This document shows positions 1 through 7,434 of a stretch of DNA of 64,000 nucleotides, piece by piece. The notes beneath the pieces are model-generated. The model saw only the letters and a list, made by a program, of their open reading frames with translations. It was not told the origin of the DNA and did no database searches. Source of the DNA: Hydrogenophaga sp. 2FB (GTDB lineage: Bacteria; Pseudomonadota; Gammaproteobacteria; Burkholderiales; Burkholderiaceae_C). The translations under genes and the position numbers were made by a program. The stretch's first letter is position 1, and each line of letters begins with the position of its first letter. Location of the stretch: positions 1-64,000 of the forward strand of contig NZ_SCML01000033.1 of the NCBI RefSeq assembly GCF_005503365.1. The letters run 5' to 3'.

Positions 1-26
1 CCCCCAACCACCTGGAGTACTTCCCC

Positions 27-641
27 ATGCGTATCGAGTTCATCGGCAAAACCAAGGCCACCATCACCGCGATCGACATCCAATCCCTGAAGATGGGCCA
101 GACCGACGTCAAGCCGGCCGTGTGCATCCATTTCAGGATCACCCAGGCCAACAGCACCCTGTCGATGTTCGACAAGAACCTGCTGCGCTTCCTGTTCGAG
201 AAGGGCAACGGCGCGTCCACCCAGCAGGCACTCGAAGGCATCCCGGTGGTGTCCGAGTTCGCGCAACTGACCGAGATCGCGCAGAAGCTCGGCGCCTTCA
301 ACTGGGACGGCGAGCAGACCGGCAGCACCCTGAAGATCTATCAGGGCGTCAGCGGCCATGAAGACATCAAGCTGAGCGACTGCACGGTGCGCAAGCCGAA
401 GATCACGCCCATGGAAGGCGGCGGCGTTGACTACGATTTCCAGGTGTACACGTCCGACGTGGACCAGGAGACGATCGGCGCGCTCGGCGTGCTCAAGTCC
501 CTGACGCGCGACATCGAACTGGAAGCCGCCCAGCCGGTGAGCAACAAGCAGCGCACGATCGACGACGGCAAGGACGAGAAGAAGCTGACGCCGGCTCAAG
601 CGCTGGCCAAGTCGGTGAAGACCGGCGCGGCCACGGTGTAA
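27..641 (+). CDS. Phage protein of unknown function
   Basis: This is a 204-residue soluble protein that I cannot assign to a function. It has no signal peptide or membrane segment and ends in a lysine-rich, low-complexity tail. The ATG at 27 has a weak GGAG about nine bases upstream. The frame also stays open and protein-like to the window edge (residues NHLEYFP precede the Met), so the true start may lie outside and the gene may be partial. It ends two bases before the overlapping methyltransferase starts, which suggests translational coupling in one prophage operon. Position and size fit an early-region phage gene, but that is inference. Confidence 0.6.
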   Translation: MRIEFIGKTKATITAIDIQSLKMGQTDVKPAVCIHFRITQANSTLSMFDKNLLRFLFEKGNGASTQQALEGIPVVSEFAQLTEIAQKLGAFNWDGEQTGSTLKIYQGVSGHEDIKLSDCTVRKPKITPMEGGGVDYDFQVYTSDVDQETIGALGVLKSLTRDIELEAAQPVSNKQRTIDDGKDEKKLTPAQALAKSVKTGAATV

Positions 642-643
642 GC

Positions 644-1960
644 ATGTGGCTCTACACACCATCGAATTCTGTGCCGGCGTCGGAATGCTTGGTGAGGGAC
701 TGCGAGCCGGGCTCGAGTTCCTGGGCATCCCGCATCGCACTGTCTGCTACGTTGAGCGGGAAGCTCACGCAGCCGCAGTCCTGGTCGCGCGCATGGAAGA
801 AGGCTCCCTGGATGCAGCGCCTGTCTGGTCCGACCTTCTCACCTTCGACGCTCGACGCTGGCGTGGATGCCTGGATCTCGTCGTTGCGGGATTCCCGTGC
901 CAAGACCTCAGCGTCGCCGGCCGCCGGGTTGGCCTCGATGGCGCGCGCTCCGGCCTCTTCTTCGACATCCTGGACCACGCCGACGCTTGCGGTGCGACAG
1001 GACTCTTTCTGGAGAACGTCGGCGGCATCTCTTCTGCCACCGCCTCCGTTGTGGACGAAGCCGAAGGCGATCTCGAAGAGCGCGCGGCCGCCCGAGTCCT
1101 GGGAGAACTGGCCGACCGCGGGTGGCATGCGGAATGGCTCACTCTTTCAGCGTCCGACGTGGGCGCCAGCCATGGACGCCTGCGATGGTTCTGCCTGGCA
1201 TGGAGACCTCCTGTGGCAGACGCCGAGGGCCTCCGAGGAAGAGAGTGGCAGCGGCATGAACGGCAGAGGGGAGCCGAAGCTGAAGGGCCAAGCACTGATG
1301 TGGCTGACGCCGGCGGGGATGGCGGGGCTGGACCACACGGGGAAAGCGGGAGCGGGTGGCGAGTTCGCGCAACAGGCAACACGATGGCCAACGCCGATGG
1401 TGGGTATGGGCGACAACTCGCACGGCCAAATCAGCGGGGACTTCCGCCGCAACATGGACTCGATCCTGTCGGAGAACTGGCCGACACCCAACGCGGCGGT
1501 GTTCGAGCCGAAAGCGACTCCACCGGTGATGGAGCACCGCAAGGCGACCGACCCACAGATTGGGCTGGCCGACGTGGCGGTGCACTGCTTCCAGATGAAC
1601 AGCCCGGGGTTGGCCAGGCCAACCCCGGCGAGCCGCGATCACAAGGGCCAGGATCTGCCATCGAGGAACGGCGGCGCGAGCTTGAGCCACGCGACGGAAA
1701 CGGGCGTTTTCTCCCACTCTTCGCACCAGGCCCAGCAGATCCCAGGTGGCCCGGAGTCCTCGCCAGTCACCCCCACCTTGCCCCGGCGCTTGAACCCGCT
1801 TTTCGTGGAGTGGTTGATGGGCTGGCCTTTGCAATGGACGAATGCCGTGCCCCACGCCTCAAGTGCGGCGGCAACGGAGTCGTGGCGCTCTGCGCTGCAA
1901 CAGCATTTGTCGTGCTTGCTCGACGAGCAGGCCTCACCGGTTGAAAGGCTCGCAGCATGA
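644..1960 (+). CDS. Overlapping frame with WPTP repeats, conserved phage type
   Basis: This 438-residue frame covers the methyltransferase gene end to end, shifted by one base. It starts at ATG 644 and its TGA shares the ATGA string with the ATG of the next gene at 1957, as real neighbours in this operon do. Its composition (Ser, Trp, Pro, Thr) is unlike the Arg/His-rich shadow frames elsewhere in the window. It has WQTP, WLTP and two WPTP motifs and a C-terminal RLNPLFVEWLMGWPLQWTN (382-400). I know that motif from the C-termini of phage DNA methylases and from many prophage hypothetical proteins that begin MWLYTPS. No function is known to me. It could be a genuine overprinted gene or a by-product of constrained codons in the methyltransferase. 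I favour a real dual-coding pair but cannot prove expression. Confidence 0.55.
   Translation: MWLYTPSNSVPASECLVRDCEPGSSSWASRIALSATLSGKLTQPQSWSRAWKKAPWMQRLSGPTFSPSTLDAGVDAWISSLRDSRAKTSASPAAGLASMARAPASSSTSWTTPTLAVRQDSFWRTSAASLLPPPPLWTKPKAISKSARPPESWENWPTAGGMRNGSLFQRPTWAPAMDACDGSAWHGDLLWQTPRASEEESGSGMNGRGEPKLKGQALMWLTPAGMAGLDHTGKAGAGGEFAQQATRWPTPMVGMGDNSHGQISGDFRRNMDSILSENWPTPNAAVFEPKATPPVMEHRKATDPQIGLADVAVHCFQMNSPGLARPTPASRDHKGQDLPSRNGGASLSHATETGVFSHSSHQAQQIPGGPESSPVTPTLPRRLNPLFVEWLMGWPLQWTNAVPHASSAAATESWRSALQQHLSCLLDEQASPVERLAA
646..1944 (+). CDS. Phage C5-cytosine DNA methyltransferase
   Basis: This enzyme transfers a methyl group from S-adenosylmethionine to C5 of cytosine in DNA. In a phage it usually protects against host restriction. 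The conserved motifs appear in order in 432 residues: motif I FCAGVGMLGEG (8-18), the catalytic GFPCQDLS with Cys85, ENV (123-125), the HGRLRWF block (176-182) and a C-terminal GGNGVV (from about 408, motif X). Residues about 190-340 are a low-complexity, Gly/Arg-rich target-recognition region with repeated ADA motifs. The start is GTG at 646 inside the string ATGTG, whose ATG opens a second frame at 644. No strong ribosome site is seen, so initiation is probably coupled to the gene ending at 641. The whole gene is overlapped by the 644-1960 frame. Confidence 0.88.
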   Translation: MALHTIEFCAGVGMLGEGLRAGLEFLGIPHRTVCYVEREAHAAAVLVARMEEGSLDAAPVWSDLLTFDARRWRGCLDLVVAGFPCQDLSVAGRRVGLDGARSGLFFDILDHADACGATGLFLENVGGISSATASVVDEAEGDLEERAAARVLGELADRGWHAEWLTLSASDVGASHGRLRWFCLAWRPPVADAEGLRGREWQRHERQRGAEAEGPSTDVADAGGDGGAGPHGESGSGWRVRATGNTMANADGGYGRQLARPNQRGLPPQHGLDPVGELADTQRGGVRAESDSTGDGAPQGDRPTDWAGRRGGALLPDEQPGVGQANPGEPRSQGPGSAIEERRRELEPRDGNGRFLPLFAPGPADPRWPGVLASHPHLAPALEPAFRGVVDGLAFAMDECRAPRLKCGGNGVVALCAATAFVVLARRAGLTG

Positions 1961-2421
1961 AGACCGCCCACCGTCGCGCCTCGCACGCCAAGCGCGAGCT
2001 GCCCAAGTTCTGGCAACCGACCATCACCGCCGACCAGGTGGCCACGTGCCAGCTGGCGCATTGGGATCTGATCGACCGCTTCACCGGTGGCCGGGCCACG
2101 CAGGGCGACCTGCTGGACTGGATCGAGACGGGCCTGACCTACAGCGAGCTGATGCGCCTGCTGGAGGCCGACGGCACGCCCTTCACCGAAGAGGCCAAAG
2201 CCGCGATCGCCGAGCAGCTGGAGTGCTACGAGGCGGTGCTGCAGCGGTTCCACACCAGCGGCCGGGTGGGCTTCAACGGTGCCCAGCTCCTGACCGCGCG
2301 CGCCGCTGCCGAGGTGATGGACCAACTCATTGAAATGGATCGCTTCGGCTTCGCGGTACGCGCGGCGGAGTGGTCGAACGCGCAGATGGCGCGCCTCCAA
2401 CTCTCGAAAGGAACGACGTGA
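1957..2421 (+). CDS. Phage hypothetical protein, helical
   Basis: This is a 154-residue protein I cannot assign. It looks alpha-helical and soluble. A basic N-terminus (about 1-20) is followed by acidic amphipathic stretches. Its start ATG has an AAAGG ribosome site eight to ten bases upstream and overlaps the stop of the 644-1960 frame (ATGA). Its own stop overlaps the GTG start of the J-domain gene (GTGA). Placement in the early phage operon suggests a small accessory or regulatory protein, but nothing in the sequence shows a catalytic or DNA-binding motif. Confidence 0.7.
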   Translation: MKTAHRRASHAKRELPKFWQPTITADQVATCQLAHWDLIDRFTGGRATQGDLLDWIETGLTYSELMRLLEADGTPFTEEAKAAIAEQLECYEAVLQRFHTSGRVGFNGAQLLTARAAAEVMDQLIEMDRFGFAVRAAEWSNAQMARLQLSKGTT

Positions 2422-2990
2422 CTGTCAACGCATTCCCCCTCTCATGGCCCGCGCAGTTCCCGCGTGCGAAGTTCCGCGAAGGCGGCAAGTTCAAGACCGC
2501 GCTGCCGGCCGCCATCAAGAATGTGCAGACCAGCCTGGCCGGCTTCGCGCGCGACTCTGGCAAGAAGCTCGAAGGCCTCGTGATCTCCAGCAACGTCTCG
2601 CTGGGCGACAACGCACCGGCGGATCCAGGTGTGTCGGTGTGGTTCACCTGGGACGGCCTGCAGGTGTGTATCCCAGTAGACCGGTACCACTCGGTGGCGT
2701 CGAATCTGCAGGCGATCCACCACATCCTCGAAGCGCGCCGCGTGGAACTGCGCCACGGCACTCTGGCCCTGGTGCGCGCGACCTTCACCGGCTTCAAGGC
2801 GCTGCCCGCGCCGGCCGGCAAATCGTGGTGGGAGGTGCTGAAGGTGCCACGCGATGCGAAGCGCGAGGACGTGAAGGCGGCATACCGGCGCATGGCCAGC
2901 GCTGCACACCCAGACAAGGGCGGCACCGAGCAAGCCATGGCCGAGCTCAACGTCGCCCAGGAACAGGCCCTCAAGGAATGCACCTCATGA
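2418..2990 (+). CDS. Phage protein with C-terminal J domain
   Basis: The last 55 residues of this 190-residue protein form a DnaJ-type J domain (about 136-190). It starts SWWEVLKVP and has the diagnostic HPD at 164-166 followed by KGG. J domains stimulate the ATPase of Hsp70 (DnaK), so this phage protein probably recruits the host chaperone. The first 130 residues are unassigned and may bind the client. The start is GTG at 2418, overlapping the upstream stop, with GAAAGGA about ten bases upstream. A longer frame opens at 2370 but runs into the previous gene. Placing the J domain at the C-terminus is the reverse of canonical DnaJ and typical of phage or specialised J proteins. Confidence 0.8.
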   Translation: MTVNAFPLSWPAQFPRAKFREGGKFKTALPAAIKNVQTSLAGFARDSGKKLEGLVISSNVSLGDNAPADPGVSVWFTWDGLQVCIPVDRYHSVASNLQAIHHILEARRVELRHGTLALVRATFTGFKALPAPAGKSWWEVLKVPRDAKREDVKAAYRRMASAAHPDKGGTEQAMAELNVAQEQALKECTS

Positions 2991-3355
2991 GCGACCATGT
3001 TCCAGATCACGAATTGCCGGACGAACTGCCGGAGATCTTCAAAGGCCGAAAGGTGATGGCGGTCCACTACAACTACGGCCGCGACGGAGGCGGCGGCATC
3101 TACCGGTGGCACGGCGCGGACGGACGCGCTTGGCCCATTCAGGAGCAGTACGACACCCGAAGGCCAAAGCCGGCCAAGGGTAAGCAGCCCGCCTTCGAAC
3201 CGTCGAAGACCGGCGCCGTGATCATCGACATCAGCCAGCCGGATGGCTTCTACGGCGAGGTGGTGCCCGGCTACCGCGAGCTTCGCGACGTCTGGAAAAA
3301 ATGGCGCGCCGAGAAGAAGGCCGTCCAGCTTCAAGAGGAAAACGGCAATGGCTAA
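2987..3355 (+). CDS. Phage hypothetical protein
   Basis: This is an acidic-to-basic soluble protein of 122 residues with no family I can name. A Gly-rich turn (DGGGG, near residue 34) and a short Lys-rich segment (about 60-68) are visible, and it ends in a charged helix. The ATG at 2987 overlaps the stop of the J-domain gene (ATGA), which is why it is preferred over an in-frame ATG three codons earlier. The 3' end overlaps the next gene by eight bases. Confidence 0.65.
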   Translation: MSDHVPDHELPDELPEIFKGRKVMAVHYNYGRDGGGGIYRWHGADGRAWPIQEQYDTRRPKPAKGKQPAFEPSKTGAVIIDISQPDGFYGEVVPGYRELRDVWKKWRAEKKAVQLQEENGNG

Positions 3356-3572
3356 GCCCAAGCACATCGACACGCGCGCCCCGAAGGGCGAGTACATCAT
3401 CGCCTTCGACACCGACGCGGTGAAGGCCACGGGGATCATCACCGGGGTCAAGGTGACGTTGGAGCCAGCGACCCTCGGCCCGGACGAGTCGGCCCGTGTC
3501 GACCTCACGGAGCACCCGCTGTACCCGCACCTGCGGCAGTACGTGCTTTCCAACCTGAGGAACACGCGATGA
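3348..3572 (+). CDS. Small phage hypothetical protein
   Basis: This 74-residue protein has no recognised family. It appears to be a single small beta-rich domain followed by a C-terminal helix. The start ATG lies inside the end of the preceding gene, with AAGAGGAA as a good ribosome site eight to sixteen bases upstream. Its stop overlaps the next start (ATGA at 3569). The tight overlaps on both sides support it as a real member of the phage operon. Confidence 0.65.
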   Translation: MAKPKHIDTRAPKGEYIIAFDTDAVKATGIITGVKVTLEPATLGPDESARVDLTEHPLYPHLRQYVLSNLRNTR

Positions 3573-4228
3573 AAGAGCGCCCAATATTGTTTCAGGGCGC
3601 GATGGTGCGCGCCATCCTGGACGGGTCGAAGACCCAGACGCGGCGCATCGTGAAGCCGCAGCCTGACAGCCGGCCCGGTATGAACTGCACGCGGCTGATC
3701 TTCAAGGACCGCAAGGGCGCGCCGCTGCTCGATGAAGCGCTTGAGGCCCCTGAGCCACGTGTCTATCGTTCGCTCTGTCCCTACGGCGTGCCAGGCGATC
3801 AACTTTGGGTGAGGGAATCCCATTGGTGGTTCAAGGATGAGCCCGACCATGAGACCGGCTACTACCCGCCAAAGCTGACCGCCGAGGACGTGGTGTACCG
3901 CGCTGACGGCGACGATGGCCGCAAGGTGTGGAGGCCGTCAATCCACATGCCGCGCTGGGCCTGCCGCCTGGTGCTGGAGATCACCGGCGTGCGCGTCGAG
4001 CGCCTGCAGGACATCAGCGAGGCCGATGCGCAGGCCGAGGGAACCCCGTGCTACGTGTGCGGCGAGCCCATGACCGGGCTCAGCGAGGACGATTGCCACT
4101 GCTTCCACCGCAAGGCCATGCCCAGCGACTACCGCGCGCTGTGGCAATCCATCAACGGCGCCAGCTCATGGGATGCGAACCCATGGGTGTGGGTGGTTTC
4201 GTTTCGGAGGGTCGATGGCCAACCTTGA
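3569..4228 (+). CDS. ASCH-like phage protein
   Basis: This 219-residue protein opens with MKERPILFQGAMVRAILDG and then KTQTRR. That N-terminus is shared by a large group of phage proteins with an ASCH/PUA-like fold, thought to bind nucleic acid or modified nucleotides. LWVRES (about 87) and the closing WVWVVSFRRV match the same group. Cysteines in CYVCGEPM and CHCFH (about 170-190) suggest a small metal-binding insert. The biochemical role is not established. The start overlaps the upstream stop by ATGA, and the 3' end overlaps the next gene by 14 bases. Confidence 0.75.
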   Translation: MKERPILFQGAMVRAILDGSKTQTRRIVKPQPDSRPGMNCTRLIFKDRKGAPLLDEALEAPEPRVYRSLCPYGVPGDQLWVRESHWWFKDEPDHETGYYPPKLTAEDVVYRADGDDGRKVWRPSIHMPRWACRLVLEITGVRVERLQDISEADAQAEGTPCYVCGEPMTGLSEDDCHCFHRKAMPSDYRALWQSINGASSWDANPWVWVVSFRRVDGQP

Positions 4229-4460
4229 AGCCCGCGCGCGCTGGCACCTGGCGATCGGCTACCCGCCGCCCGGCGAGGAAGAGCCAGCGCTGGACGATGA
4301 CGACTACGAAGGCGAGTACCTGGGCAGCATCACATGCTGGAGTTGCGGCGGCGAGGGCACCCGCGTCGACTGCATGGATGACCTGTGCCACGGACAAGGC
4401 TTCTGCATGCACGGCGACAACCGCATGTGCGGGGTTTGCTACGGGGAGGGCATGCTTTGA
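4215..4460 (+). CDS. Cysteine-rich Zn-binding phage protein
   Basis: This is a small acidic protein (81 residues) whose second half has eight cysteines. They include CWSCGGEG and CGVCYGEG, which match the CxxCxGxG units of the DnaJ zinc-finger domain. The start ATG at 4215 follows a strong CGGAGG ribosome site, so it is preferred over upstream in-frame starts. It is five genes downstream of the J-domain protein in the same operon. One can imagine the two act together as split DnaJ modules, but CxxCxGxG pairs also occur in unrelated phage zinc ribbons. Confidence 0.7.
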   Translation: MANLEARARWHLAIGYPPPGEEEPALDDDDYEGEYLGSITCWSCGGEGTRVDCMDDLCHGQGFCMHGDNRMCGVCYGEGML

Positions 4461-4491
4461 CCACCAACACACAACCACAAGAGAGATCAAC

Positions 4492-4722
4492 ATGAACTTC
4501 ACACAACCGAAAACCGTGAACCTTGGCGCTCGCTCTGTCGTCGCATGCTCAGATCGCGACGGCCAGGCCAAGTACCAGCTCTGGCTTGGGCTCGATGGCC
4601 AGCCCGATGGGTTCGGGACTTTCAAGCTCGTCGAGGGCCAAGAGCCCGAGCGACTTGCTGATGACCATCCGGCGGCCTTGTGGCTGCAGGGCGGCGTGAA
4701 ACCTCAGGAGAGCCAGCCATGA
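4492..4722 (+). CDS. Small phage hypothetical protein
   Basis: This is a 76-residue soluble protein of unknown function, with a likely beta-hairpin core (about 10-45) and no motif I recognise. The ATG is preceded by AAGAGAGAT. It is separated from the Zn-binding gene by 31 bases, the only clear gap in this operon, and its stop overlaps the next start (ATGA at 4719). Confidence 0.6.
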   Translation: MNFTQPKTVNLGARSVVACSDRDGQAKYQLWLGLDGQPDGFGTFKLVEGQEPERLADDHPAALWLQGGVKPQESQP

Positions 4723-4979
4723 ACATTTCCACGTCCCCGCCCCTGCTCTACCGGATCAACGTCGCCGAGGCAAAGCTGGGCGTCTCACGATCGACCATCT
4801 ACCGGTTGATCGAGGCAGGCACGCTGAACCGCGTGAAAATCGGGAAACGGGCCTGTGGCGTTACAGCCGCAAGCGTCCATGCCATGATCTCGGACAAGCC
4901 GGCCAGCGATTCGATTTCGGGTAGCCAGCCGGGTAGCCAGCCCGCCAAAACCACCCGACTGACCGTCGTAAGTAGTTGA
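4719..4979 (+). CDS. Excisionase-like HTH protein
   Basis: This is an 86-residue DNA-binding protein of the MerR/excisionase (AlpA-like) winged-helix type. Residues about 8-50 contain the typical AEAKLGVSRSTIYRLIEAG helix-turn-helix followed by a beta wing (LNRVKIGKRA). Such proteins direct excision of integrated elements or regulate their early genes. The C-terminal tail has a Gly-Ser-Gln-Pro repeat encoded by a 12-base tandem repeat. It is the last gene of the element, next to the chromosomal xth gene, but no integrase is present nearby. Confidence 0.75.
   Translation: MNISTSPPLLYRINVAEAKLGVSRSTIYRLIEAGTLNRVKIGKRACGVTAASVHAMISDKPASDSISGSQPGSQPAKTTRLTVVSS
4918..4941 (+). repeat. Two-unit 12-base tandem repeat
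   Basis: Two perfect copies of CGGGTAGCCAGC stand in tandem near the 3' end of the excisionase-like gene and encode the GSQP repeat. They lie 60 bases from the chromosomal xth gene. They may be chance coding slippage or arm-type recombinase sites. Confidence 0.6.
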
Positions 4980-5001
4980 TTAAAAACAGATTTCCATACA
5001 C

Positions 5002-5778
5002 ATGAAACTTGCCACCTGGAACATCAACTCCCTCTCCGTGCGCCTGCCCCAGGTGCTCGACTGGCTCGCCGCCAACCCCGTCGATGCGCTGGGTTTGCAG
5101 GAGCTCAAGCTGGTCGACGAGAAATTCCCGTACGACGCCTTGAAGGAAGCCGGGTATCACGCGGCCGTCTTCGGCCAGAAAACCTACAACGGCGTCGCCA
5201 TCCTGAGCCGCACACCCGTGACCGACGTGGTGCGCAACATCCCGACGCACGCCGACGACCAGTCGCGCGTGATCGCGGGCACGCTAGACACGCCCGAAGG
5301 TCCGCTGCGCTTGGTGAACTGCTATTTCGTGAACGGGCAGGCACCGGGCACGGACAAGTTCGCCTACAAGATGCGCTGGCTGGAAGCGCTGCATCGCTGG
5401 CTCGGCGAGGAGCTGAAAGTGCATTCGCGCCTGGTGCTGTTGGGCGACTTCAACGTCGCGCCGGAGGACCGGGATTCGTTCGACCCCGTCGGCTTGAAGG
5501 ACACCATCCATCACACCGTGGAAGAGCGCGCGCACTTTCAGGAACTGATCAAGCTGGGCCTCACCGATGCCTACCGCATGTTCGAGCAGCCCGAGAAAAG
5601 CTACTCGTGGTGGGACTACCGCATGCTCGGTTTTCAGAAGAATCGCGGGCTGCGCATCGACCACATTCTCGTGAGCGAAGCGCTGCGCGGCACGGTGACA
5701 GCGTGCCAGATCGACCGCCTGCCGCGCAAGAACCCACAGCCCAGCGACCACGCGCCGGTGGTGGTCACGCTGGGGTAA
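5002..5778 (+). CDS. xth: Exodeoxyribonuclease III
   Basis: This Mg-dependent AP endonuclease and 3'-5' exonuclease acts in base-excision repair. The protein is 258 residues, the family's usual length. It shows the EEP-nuclease fold motifs: TWNINS at 5-10, LQELKL with Glu34, the GDFNVAP loop near 150 and the C-terminal SDHAPVV with the catalytic His. It is the first chromosomal gene beyond the mobile element and is convergent with ntrC. The next 85 bases hold no gene. Confidence 0.95.
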   Translation: MKLATWNINSLSVRLPQVLDWLAANPVDALGLQELKLVDEKFPYDALKEAGYHAAVFGQKTYNGVAILSRTPVTDVVRNIPTHADDQSRVIAGTLDTPEGPLRLVNCYFVNGQAPGTDKFAYKMRWLEALHRWLGEELKVHSRLVLLGDFNVAPEDRDSFDPVGLKDTIHHTVEERAHFQELIKLGLTDAYRMFEQPEKSYSWWDYRMLGFQKNRGLRIDHILVSEALRGTVTACQIDRLPRKNPQPSDHAPVVVTLG

Positions 5779-5863
5779 CCGATCCAGCGCTGGGCGGCCC
5801 CAAGCCGGATCAGCCCCCCGAGGGCAGCGACCCGCATCAGCGGCGGAGCGTGGGGGCCATTCC

Positions 5864-7387
5864 CTACTCCAGGTTCAGTTCCTGAATCTTGCGGGTGATG
5901 GTGTTGCGCCCGATGCCGAGCTTGTGCGCGGCCTCGATGCGGCGACCGCGCGTGTTGGCCAGCGCGGTCTGGATCAGGCGGGTTTCGAAGCGGCGGGTCA
6001 ACACATCCCACACATCGGTCCGGCCTTCTTCGAGCAACCCCAGGGCCTCGGCCTGCAAGCCGGTTTCCCATGCTGGCGCCGTGGCCCCCTCCAATTCGGG
6101 AAACGCCGCGACCGCTTCGACATGGGGCGCAGGTTCCGGCATGGTGGCCACCGTGGGCGGCATGCTGAAGGCGGTCGGCGATGGCGCTGCGATCGGAGCC
6201 GCCTCGGGTGCGGGCGTTCGCGCCGTCGAAAGAACTTCAGGCGGCAGGTCCTTGAGCTCGATCACCTGGGCCGGCGCCATCACGGTAAGCCAGTGGCACA
6301 CGTTCTCGAGCTGCCGCACGTTGCCGGGAAAGTCGAAACTGCCCAGCAACTTCAAGGCCGCATCGGAAATGCGCTTGGGCTCCACACCCAACTGCTTGGC
6401 GCTTTGCTGCAGGAAAAAGCGCGTGAGCATGGGCACGTCTTCGCGCCGCTCGCGCAGCGCCGGCAGGCGCAGGCGGATCACGTTGAGGCGGTGGAACAAG
6501 TCCTCGCGGAACACGCCTTCCTTGACGCGCTGCTCCAGGTTCTGGTGCGTGGCCGCGATCACGCGCACGTTGGCGCGCACCGCGCTGTGCCCGCCCACGC
6601 GGTAGAAGTGGCCATCGGACAGCACGCGCAACAAGCGCGTCTGCAAGTCAAACGGCATATCGCCAATTTCGTCGAGGAACAACGTGCCGCCATCGGCCTG
6701 CTCGAAGCGGCCGCGGCGCATGGTCTGCGCGCCGGTGAAGGCTCCACGCTCGTGACCGAACAGCTCACTCTCCAGCAAGTCCTTCGGAATGGCTGCGGTG
6801 TTGATCGCCACGAACGGCCCGGCCGAACGCGGTGAGTGCTTGTGCAGCGCGCGCGCCACCAGTTCTTTGCCCGATCCTGATTCGCCGGTGATCAGCACCG
6901 TGACCTGGCTTTGGCTCAGGCGGCCGATGGCGCGGAACACGTCCTGCATGGCCGGCGCCTGGCCGAGCATTTCGGGCGCAGCGCTCATGCGCTCTTCCGC
7001 CACTTCCTCGCGCAGACTCTCGTCCACCGCACGGCGGATCAGCTCGACGGCCTTGGGCAAATCGAACGGCTTGGGCAGGTATTCGAAGGCGCCCCCCTGA
7101 AAGGCCGACACGGCGCTGTCCAGGTCGGAGAACGCGGTCATGATGATGACCGGCAAGCCGGGCAGTTTTTCCTTGACCTTCTCCAGCAGGTCCAGCCCGG
7201 AGCCACCGGGCATGCGGATGTCGCTCACCAGGATTTGCGGGCCCTCCTGGTCGGGCGTGTCGATCAAGGCTTTGAGGACATCCTGCGGATTGGTGAAACT
7301 GCGCGTGGGCAGGTTCTCGCGCAGCAGCGCCTTTTCGAGCACAAAGCGGATCGACTGATCGTCGTCCACTATCCAGATCGGCTTCAT
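5864..7387 (-). CDS. ntrC: Nitrogen response regulator NtrC
   Basis: This sigma-54-dependent activator turns on genes for nitrogen assimilation when phosphorylated by NtrB. Its 507 residues contain a receiver domain with phospho-acceptor Asp56 in SDIRMP and a AAA+ domain with Walker A GESGSGKE and the sigma-54 contact loop GAFTGA. A variable Pro/Ala-rich linker follows, then a C-terminal Fis-type helix-turn-helix ([16 protein letters not shown]). It is slightly longer than the enteric protein because of the linker. It lies 47 bases downstream of ntrB on the same strand and probably binds the TGC-N11-GCA sites upstream of glnA. Confidence 0.96.
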   Translation of the reverse strand: MKPIWIVDDDQSIRFVLEKALLRENLPTRSFTNPQDVLKALIDTPDQEGPQILVSDIRMPGGSGLDLLEKVKEKLPGLPVIIMTAFSDLDSAVSAFQGGAFEYLPKPFDLPKAVELIRRAVDESLREEVAEERMSAAPEMLGQAPAMQDVFRAIGRLSQSQVTVLITGESGSGKELVARALHKHSPRSAGPFVAINTAAIPKDLLESELFGHERGAFTGAQTMRRGRFEQADGGTLFLDEIGDMPFDLQTRLLRVLSDGHFYRVGGHSAVRANVRVIAATHQNLEQRVKEGVFREDLFHRLNVIRLRLPALRERREDVPMLTRFFLQQSAKQLGVEPKRISDAALKLLGSFDFPGNVRQLENVCHWLTVMAPAQVIELKDLPPEVLSTARTPAPEAAPIAAPSPTAFSMPPTVATMPEPAPHVEAVAAFPELEGATAPAWETGLQAEALGLLEEGRTDVWDVLTRRFETRLIQTALANTRGRRIEAAHKLGIGRNTITRKIQELNLE

Positions 7388-7434
7388 TGAGTTGTCTTCC
7401 CTTCGTGTGGCGCGGCGTTCGTGTCAGTGACTGG

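Noticed and set aside
644-1960. A programmed frameshift joining the methyltransferase N-terminus to the WLMGWP C-terminus
   Set aside because: The methyltransferase frame already has its own C-terminal GGNGVV motif and stop, so no shift is needed.
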